Assembly (NCBI RefSeq): GCF_000284415.1
Contig: NC_017059.1
Span: forward strand, 563,877-598,093
Direction: 5' to 3'
Length of the DNA: 34,217 nucleotides
Source: Pararhodospirillum photometricum DSM 122
GTDB taxonomy: Bacteria > Pseudomonadota > Alphaproteobacteria > Rhodospirillales > Rhodospirillaceae
Part shown: piece by piece, positions 28,647-34,217 of the stretch
How the letters are laid out: every line of letters begins with the position of its first letter
Position numbering within the stretch: position 1 is the stretch's first letter
The notes under the pieces: generated by a model
The model's input: the letters and a program-made list of their open reading frames with translations, nothing else
Told to the model about the DNA's origin: nothing
The model's database searches: none
Made by a program: the position numbers and the translations under genes

Positions 28647-30742
28647 CAGCGTGTCTCCCCAAGAGCGAGCCGACGGTCCTCGCCCACGCCTTGACCCATT
28701 TCGATCAGGCGCGGCACATCCATGATCAAAGCGACGGTGCCGTCCCCCAAGATGGTTGCCCCGGAGAACTCCCGCACGTCGGCCAGCAGCTTGCCCAGGC
28801 TTTTGATCACCGTCTGGTGCTGGCCCACCACCTGATCGACCACCAATCCAATCCGGGCCGTGCCCGAGGACACCACCACGACTTTTGGATAAGGATCGGG
28901 CGGTGTCCCGACGCGGAAGCGCTCGCGCAGGCGCAAGAAGGGCACCAACGCGCCGCGGATGTTGAGGAAATCGCAGCCCCCGTCATTGTCGTGGGCATCG
29001 ACCGAAAGTTCCACGCACTCCTCAACCGTCGAGAGCGGCAGGACATACAGCCCCCGGCCCACCCGCACCAGCAGGCCATCGATGATGGCCAGGGTCAGCG
29101 GCAGCTTCAGAAGGATCACCGTTCCCTGTCCCGGGGTTGAGCGAACTTCAATGGTGCCGCGCAGGGCGTCGATGGTGCGCTTGACCACATCCATCCCCAC
29201 GCCCCGGCCCGACACCGCACTGACCTCGCGTGCCGTCGAAAACCCGGGGTGAAAAACGAAGGCCAGCAGATCACTGTCCGAGATCTGGGTGTCTGGCGCC
29301 AGCAAGCCGCGCTCCTCGGCCTTGGCCCGAATGGCGGCCCGGTTCATGCCCCGGCCGTCGTCGGTGATGCTGATCAGCACTTGCGCGCCCGAGTGCACGG
29401 CAGAAAGATGGATGCTTCCAACCTCGGGCTTGCCGACCCGGCGGCGTTCGTCGGCGGCTTCCAGACCGTGATCGATGCAGTTGCGCACCAAATGGACCAG
29501 GGGGTCGTTGAGGCGCTCGATCACCGTCTTGTCGAGTTCCGACTCTTCGCCATCCATAGTCAGTTCGACCATCTTGCCCAAGGAGCGCGACACGTCGCGC
29601 ACCACGCGGCGGAAGCGGCCGAACAAGGTGCCAATGGGGACCATGCGGATGCTCATGGTCGTCTCGCGCAAGTCCGAGGACAGGCGTTCGATTTCCTCGG
29701 CGACCGCGCGCAGGTTCAGGTCCTCGCTGCGGGCGACGAGCTGACGCAGCCGGGCCTGGGCGATCACCAGTTCGCCCACCTGATCCATCAAGCTGTCCAG
29801 CCGCTCGGCCTGGACGCGCAAACTGCCGTGCCCGCTGTCGGCCTGGGCGGCGGCTCGCGTGTCCTCGCGGCCCTTGGCCTGTTCGACCAAGGCCGAGACC
29901 ACTTTTTCCGGCGAGACCTGCCCCGCCTGGATCAGGAGTTCGCCCACCGGGCGTTGTTGCACCAGGGCAGCTTCCAGGTGCTCCTTGTCCACATCGCCGC
30001 GCGCCACCAAGATCTCGCCCAGCCGCTTGGGGCCGGCTTCAACGACCAGGGGCTCGATGCTGATGGTGGCGTCGTCGGCCACAAATAAAAAGACGTCATC
30101 AAGGGCGCTGCGCGGCTCGTTGGTGGTGAGAACGATGTCCCACTCCATATAGCAGGCCACCGGATCCAGGTGCTCCAGCGGCGGGATCGCCTCGGGCAGC
30201 GCCACCACCACGGTTTCGCCCAGGGCCCGCAGTTCATCGAGAAGGCGCAGGCAGTTGGTGCCGAAGGCCATGACCTGCGGGGCGAGTTTCAGGCGGATGC
30301 GCCAGTGCCGCGGGCCCTCGTCGGACGGCGGCGGCGGCGGGGACGCACTGGGCCCTTTGTCCTTTTTGGTCTGGGGCACATGGGTCGCCAGCCGGGCAAG
30401 CAGATCGCGCTCGCGCTCTTTGTTTTCCTGGCCGGCCAGCAGGTCGCGGATATGGTCCAGCGCGGCCAGGGTCACTTCCAGGAGGCCCGGGGAGACGGGG
30501 ATTTCGCCGTCCCGGGCTCGTTGAAACGCCGTCTCGACGTGGTGGGTGAAGTCCGCCACTTGCGTGAAGCCAAACACCGCGCCCGAGCCCTTGATGGTGT
30601 GCAGGGCTCGGAACACCCGATTGATTTGGTCGGGGGCGTCGGGATTGGTTTCCAGGTCGAGAAGGCCGGTTTCCATGTCCGCCAGGAGGTCTTCCGCCTC
30701 GGCGAGATAGACTTCGGCATGCGAGGAGGGTCCGGCGTTCAT
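28646..30742 (-). CDS. cheA: Chemotaxis histidine kinase CheA
   Basis: 698 residues. P1 Hpt with phospho-His H48 in ALHTIKGSGAVFGF; a Pro-rich linker (126-142); a P2-like domain (about 145-232); an unusual insert of two LGE repeats (240-288); P3 dimerisation (SLRVQAERLDSLMDQVGELV, 307-330); P4 kinase with N-box HLVRNCIDHGLE, G1 ITDDGRGM and G2 GRGVGMDVV; and P5 CheW-like domain (about 560-690). All kinase boxes look intact. It phosphorylates CheY and CheB under receptor/CheW control. It starts 12 nt after cheY and is coupled to cheW downstream. Confidence 0.95.
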   Translation of the reverse strand: MNAGPSSHAEVYLAEAEDLLADMETGLLDLETNPDAPDQINRVFRALHTIKGSGAVFGFTQVADFTHHVETAFQRARDGEIPVSPGLLEVTLAALDHIRDLLAGQENKERERDLLARLATHVPQTKKDKGPSASPPPPPSDEGPRHWRIRLKLAPQVMAFGTNCLRLLDELRALGETVVVALPEAIPPLEHLDPVACYMEWDIVLTTNEPRSALDDVFLFVADDATISIEPLVVEAGPKRLGEILVARGDVDKEHLEAALVQQRPVGELLIQAGQVSPEKVVSALVEQAKGREDTRAAAQADSGHGSLRVQAERLDSLMDQVGELVIAQARLRQLVARSEDLNLRAVAEEIERLSSDLRETTMSIRMVPIGTLFGRFRRVVRDVSRSLGKMVELTMDGEESELDKTVIERLNDPLVHLVRNCIDHGLEAADERRRVGKPEVGSIHLSAVHSGAQVLISITDDGRGMNRAAIRAKAEERGLLAPDTQISDSDLLAFVFHPGFSTAREVSAVSGRGVGMDVVKRTIDALRGTIEVRSTPGQGTVILLKLPLTLAIIDGLLVRVGRGLYVLPLSTVEECVELSVDAHDNDGGCDFLNIRGALVPFLRLRERFRVGTPPDPYPKVVVVSSGTARIGLVVDQVVGQHQTVIKSLGKLLADVREFSGATILGDGTVALIMDVPRLIEMGQGVGEDRRLALGETR

Positions 30743-30754
30743 GGCTCAGGCCTT

Positions 30755-31120
30755 TCACCCCAGGAATTTTTTGACAACGGCCAGCAGTTGGTCTTGCTGA
30801 AACGGCTTGACGATCCAGCCCGACGCGCCGGCGGCCTTGGCCTGCGCCTTTTTTGATTCTTCCGACTCTGTGGTCAGGAAAATAATCGGTGAGAATTTGT
30901 GCGAGGGCAGCTTGCGCACCTCGGTAATGAGTTGCAGGCCATCCATGTTGGGCATGTTAAGGTCGGTGATGATCATGTCGGCGCCGCCCGCCCCCAGTTT
31001 GTCCAGGGCATCCTTGCCGTCCACGGCGGTCTTGACCTGATAGCCGGCGGATTCCAGCGTAAAGGCCACCATCTGGCGAATGCTGGCCGAATCATCGACC
31101 GTAAGAATTGTCTTCCCCAT
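30755..31120 (-). CDS. cheY: Chemotaxis response regulator CheY
   Basis: 121-residue single receiver domain: acidic pair in LTVDDSAS, phospho-acceptor Asp in MIITDLNMPNMDG, Thr in FLTTES and Lys in IVKPFQ. Would bind the flagellar switch or act as a phosphate sink. ATG 31120 is used because the domain begins there and AAGG lies just upstream; a longer GTG reading overlaps the upstream gene. It is 8 nt after the STAS gene. Confidence 0.94.
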   Translation of the reverse strand: MGKTILTVDDSASIRQMVAFTLESAGYQVKTAVDGKDALDKLGAGGADMIITDLNMPNMDGLQLITEVRKLPSHKFSPIIFLTTESEESKKAQAKAAGASGWIVKPFQQDQLLAVVKKFLG

Positions 31121-31128
31121 AACCTTGC

Positions 31129-31512
31129 TTACTCCCCTGCCCAAAATGGATTGACCCAGCCCAACGCCACGCCCCCCGGATGCGCAAGACCCGCCGACAC
31201 CAAGGCCTGCGCCAGGGCTCCCTGGGCAGGCGCCGCGAGGGTGACGCTCTTGCCCTGGGTTTCACCACTACGCCGTGCGGCGATCAGGATCTGAATGAAC
31301 GTCAAATCGACCTCCGAGGCCTCGTCGCAAGCGATGACAAGGCCTTCGCCTGGGCACGATGCCAGCGCTTCCAGCAAGGTGTCGCGAATTTCCTCGGCCT
31401 GGGCGATGGTGCACGCGCCAACAAAGCGAACGCGCTTGCCCCGGCCGGCCGGGGGCTCCAAGGGGACCGCTTTCATCAAGGGGGACGCACCGTCCCCTGG
31501 GACTGAGGTCAT
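31129..31512 (-). CDS. STAS-domain protein, first gene of the che operon
   Basis: 127 residues with an anti-anti-sigma/STAS pattern: VRFVGACTIAQAEEIRDTLLEAL, GLVIACDEASEVDLTFIQILIAARRSG and KSVTLAAPAQGALAQALVSAGL. In SpoIIAA-type proteins a phosphorylated Ser follows the conserved Asp; here the segment reads VDLTF, so the first Ser is Leu and the next is Thr. It could be phosphorylated on Thr or simply act as a binding scaffold. Such small STAS proteins head several alphaproteobacterial che operons; their function is little known. ATG 31512 has GGGAG nine nt upstream. No anti-sigma kinase is nearby. Confidence 0.8.
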   Translation of the reverse strand: MTSVPGDGASPLMKAVPLEPPAGRGKRVRFVGACTIAQAEEIRDTLLEALASCPGEGLVIACDEASEVDLTFIQILIAARRSGETQGKSVTLAAPAQGALAQALVSAGLAHPGGVALGWVNPFWAGE

Positions 31513-32090
31513 GGCCACGCACTCCCGCTCCGCAAAAACCATTGAGGACAGGCCCCGGGACTGCCCAATAAAAACTTACGGCGGTACCTCCCTCCGTCTT
31601 TTAACCACGGAATCCGACGAGGGAGGATATCATCATAACGCTGTAGGCCGGAAGCCCCACCGGGGCGTATGATCGAATTTACTGGCATCGCTTCTGACCG
31701 GAAGGGGATGGCGCGTGCGGATTGCGACTTTACCGTCCGTTCCTTAGGGATAACGTTTCAATGTTTTGGATGTCCAGCAAAACCCCCGTAGCCTCTTGGT
31801 CATGTGCCAGAAGTGATAATCGCGACAGGAGGGAGGCCGGCACGACAGGGGGCATTTAGGGGTTGAAACAGCAAAAAATTCACACTTACCCCTTTAATTC
31901 CCCATATTTTGTTGGAGGATCTCCGGCTTTACGCGTTATTTGTTGATGGTTTTTCTTTAAATGCGTGCCGCTGCTCCTGCCATCGCCCAGGAAAGCCGCC
32001 GACTCGAGAAGCGGTTTCCCCTTTGATGGGAAATGCCTTAGGCTCTCCCCGATCCCCTGCCCTGTCCCTTGCCGGATTCCCTTTCTTCCC
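31513..32090. other. Intergenic region between the che operon and a divergent coiled-coil gene
   Basis: 578 nt with no convincing gene. It should hold the main promoter of the minus-strand che operon and that of the plus-strand gene. Visible structure: an 8-bp inverted repeat CCTCCCTC (31587-31594) / GAGGGAGG (31619-31626) with 24 nt between, about 75-115 nt upstream of the STAS start; an AT-rich patch at 31865-31965; and TTTCCC/GGGAAA near 32016-32033. No convincing sigma-28 or sigma-54 motif was seen. Confidence 0.4.
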
Positions 32091-34217
32091 ATGACCGACT
32101 TCCCCCCCAAGGCGTCCCCGTCGCGTCCCCCTCGCCGGGGATCCGAGCCCTCTTTGGGACCGGGACTGGCCGAGCGTTGGCCGGTTCTTGTCGTCACGGC
32201 GGCCAGCACCGTGTGGCTGAGTGGCTTTGTTGTGTATGTCGTGACGGCGGTCGGGTGGGAGAACGTCCTTCTGTACCAGCCCCTGGAGGTGTCCGGCCTG
32301 CTCTCGGGAGCCTTGATGCCGGTTTTGCTGCTGGCCCTGGGGGGCATGGTCGTGGACCGGGGGCAACGCTTCGAGCGCGAAGCCCGGCGCTTGCATGCCA
32401 CGTTGGAGCAACTGACCTACCCGGGGGAGGGAGCAGTCGGGCGGGTGCGCGACATCACCCAGGCCCTGGAGGCCCAGGCCCGGGTGTTGCACGAGGCCAC
32501 TGATCACGCCATCCAGCGCGGCGTCGAGATGCGCACGGCGCTGCGCCGCGAGACCGAGGCCCTGGAGGCCGCGGCCGAGCGCCTGGGGACCCAGACCACT
32601 CAGGCCGCCACCGGCATCGCCCGGCGGGTCGAGGGGCTCGACACCGCCCAGGCCAAGGCCGTGGAACGGGCCCGCGAGATCGAAACCCTCATGGAGCGGC
32701 TGGAAGGGCGCTTCAAGGATACCGTGCGCCAGAGCGCCGAGGAGACACGCCTGTTTCGCGAGGCGCTGGGCGGCGATCTGGAACAGGCCGATCTGCTGAT
32801 CCGTCACGCCGTCGATCAGACCCGCGCCCTCGAGGCCTTGCGCGAGTCCATCGCCGAGTTGGTGCAAGGAGCCTCGGGCGTGGCCGCCAGCCTGGAGACC
32901 CGGGCCAGCACCCTCAAGGACCTGTATGCGGAGCAAAACCAAGCCTTGGGCGCCTTGTCTCGCCAAGGGACGGAGGAGACCCAACGCATCACCGACACCC
33001 TGGGCAAGCAGGCCGTGTCCCTGACCCAGGTGATGGAGGGGCTGGTCAGTCGGGTGCGCTTGGCCGACGAGACCCTGGCCATGCGCGGCCGCGATCTTGC
33101 CGAAACCTCAGAGGCCGCCCTGGGGCGGCTCAAGGCCGTTGATGGGGTGCTGGCCCGCCATGCCGAGGACCTGAACAAGGTCATCGACGAAAGCCTGGGC
33201 CGCCTGGAAGACACCACCGATGCCCTGGGCCAGCGCACCCGCGACCTCGCCGGCGCCGCCAACGAGGCCGGTCGCGGCTTGCGCGCCACCAGCGAGCTGA
33301 CAGAAAACGCCCTCAAGGCCCTGGGCCTCGCCATGGGCGTGGTGCGCGAGAAGAGTGCCGGTGCCAGCGAGGCCGTGGCCGGCCATGCCCGCGACCTGGA
33401 TCGCCTCGTGACCCAAACCGCTACCCAGACCGAAACCATTCGCGGCACCTTGAAGGGCCAGACCGAGGACCTCTCGGGGATTGTCTTGCGCATTCGCGAG
33501 CAGATTGACCTTGCGTCCCAAGCCATGGGGCGCCAATCGCGCGACCTCAACGAAACCGCCGAGGGCGCCACCCGGGCCATTCGCGAGACCGCCAGCTTGC
33601 TGCGCGACAGCGCCGCCGAGATGACCGAGGCCTCGGGCAAGATTTCCGGCGACCTCGAGGGCGTCGTCTCGGCCTTGCGCCAGAGCGCGTTGGAGGTTGG
33701 CCTCGCCGGCAAGGGCGCCATCGACGGCCTGCGCGGGGCCGGCCGCAGCTTGATGGATCAAGCCGGGGTGATCAAGGACGCGGGCGGGCTGGCGGCGGCG
33801 GCGGTCAGCGAGGCCGAGGGCGTGTTGCGCGCTCAGGCCGCGACCTTGACCACCATCGGTCAAACCGCTTGCCAGACCCTTGAAAACACCGCCTTGCGCG
33901 TCGAGGCCGGGAGCGAGCGGGTCACCCAGGTTCTCGACACCTTGGGAGAGACGGTCGGCCAGTCCCTGGGACAGCTTGATGCCCGCGCCCAAGCCCTGGC
34001 CGAAACCGCCGAGACGGCCACAGGCCGGGTGGGCACCTTGTCCGAGGCCTTGGGCAAGGCCGGGCTGGCCTTCGAGGAGCGGGTGGGCCGCAGCATGACC
34101 CAGGCCGCCCAGGTGGGCGAGCGCCTCCATGCCGTGGTCGAGGAAGTCTCGACCGGGGCCGAGCGGGTGACGGGGGCGGTGCGCGCCGCCGCCGGCGAGT
34201 TCCGCCGCGAGATGGGG
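32091..34217 (+). CDS. Two-TM, very long coiled-coil protein, N-terminal 709 residues (runs off the right edge)
   Basis: The frame stays open from ATG 32091 to the end of the window. A basic, Pro-rich cytoplasmic start is followed by two membrane helices (about 31-54 and 67-88) as a hairpin, then more than 600 residues of heptad-rich helix with many A, E, R, L and T, and recurring phrases such as ALG, RDL and RET. Repeats are irregular, about one every 20-40 residues, as in apolipoprotein-like or MCP-like rods, but there is no HAMP and no signalling tip in the visible part. No specific family recognised; membrane-anchored scaffold is the most that can be said. The ribosome site is weak (GCCGGA upstream), so the start is uncertain, but the TM hairpin directly after it supports it. 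It is divergent from the che operon. Confidence 0.75.
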   Translation, partial: MTDFPPKASPSRPPRRGSEPSLGPGLAERWPVLVVTAASTVWLSGFVVYVVTAVGWENVLLYQPLEVSGLLSGALMPVLLLALGGMVVDRGQRFEREARRLHATLEQLTYPGEGAVGRVRDITQALEAQARVLHEATDHAIQRGVEMRTALRRETEALEAAAERLGTQTTQAATGIARRVEGLDTAQAKAVERAREIETLMERLEGRFKDTVRQSAEETRLFREALGGDLEQADLLIRHAVDQTRALEALRESIAELVQGASGVAASLETRASTLKDLYAEQNQALGALSRQGTEETQRITDTLGKQAVSLTQVMEGLVSRVRLADETLAMRGRDLAETSEAALGRLKAVDGVLARHAEDLNKVIDESLGRLEDTTDALGQRTRDLAGAANEAGRGLRATSELTENALKALGLAMGVVREKSAGASEAVAGHARDLDRLVTQTATQTETIRGTLKGQTEDLSGIVLRIREQIDLASQAMGRQSRDLNETAEGATRAIRETASLLRDSAAEMTEASGKISGDLEGVVSALRQSALEVGLAGKGAIDGLRGAGRSLMDQAGVIKDAGGLAAAAVSEAEGVLRAQAATLTTIGQTACQTLENTALRVEAGSERVTQVLDTLGETVGQSLGQLDARAQALAETAETATGRVGTLSEALGKAGLAFEERVGRSMTQAAQVGERLHAVVEEVSTGAERVTGAVRAAAGEFRREMG

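Noticed and set aside
31909..32094. Small plus-strand frame upstream of the coiled-coil gene
   Set aside because: TTG start in an AT-rich patch, composition of a random frame, and overlap with the next gene start in another frame.

Overview
The window reads as GC-rich chromosome of an anoxygenic phototrophic alphaproteobacterium, most likely a purple nonsulfur member of the Rhodospirillales. The main pointers are the anaerobic bacteriochlorophyll cyclase gene bchE, a cytochrome c', an EipB/DUF1849 envelope protein and a large chemotaxis operon. The taxonomic placement is inference from gene content; no rRNA or tRNA gene was seen.

Layout. (1) 1-2277, minus strand: a type I secretion pair, an ABC exporter followed by a membrane fusion protein that runs off the left edge. 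(2) 2507-7659, plus strand: cytochrome c', EipB-like protein, bchE and cobQ, separated by terminators and palindromes. BchE is a cobalamin-type radical SAM enzyme and CobQ makes cobyric acid, so the last two are metabolically linked. (3) 7709-10707, an accessory patch: an overlapping minus-strand lysis cassette (small protein, GH108 muramidase, 3-TM holin of the gene-transfer-agent type), a plus-strand XRE/S24-like repressor lacking the catalytic serine and probably leaderless, and an AT-rich gene with a HEPN-like RNYFAH motif. No capsid, tail, integrase or terminase genes are present.

(4) 10821-15509, minus strand: a compact kai operon. The order of transcription is a pseudo-receiver protein with a KaiA-like C-terminal domain, then KaiB, KaiC and a PAS-GAF-PAS histidine kinase; three of the four genes are joined by 1-4 nt overlaps or short gaps. 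The KaiA-like gene is the most interesting item, because kaiBC loci outside cyanobacteria are usually described as lacking kaiA. (5) 15640-18292: a CbpA-type DnaJ protein on the minus strand, then pdxH (broken by a one-base deletion in a C tract) overlapping a cation diffusion facilitator on the plus strand.

(6) 18336-31512, minus strand: a 13-kb chemotaxis operon, transcribed STAS - cheY - cheA - cheW - mcp - mcp - cheW - cheR - cheB - cheD - soluble MCP-like protein. It holds a complete kinase/receptor/adaptation set, with no cheZ seen. Both receptors end in an aromatic pentapeptide suited to CheR/CheB tethering, and CheA carries a two-repeat insert resembling MshEN motifs. (7) 32091 to the right edge, plus strand: the N-terminal 709 residues of a two-TM, very long coiled-coil protein.

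A family of short palindromes (core CTGGGGAGGC / GCCTCCCCAG) sits between genes throughout, mostly at 3' ends and between convergent genes, and probably acts as bidirectional terminators or REP-like elements.
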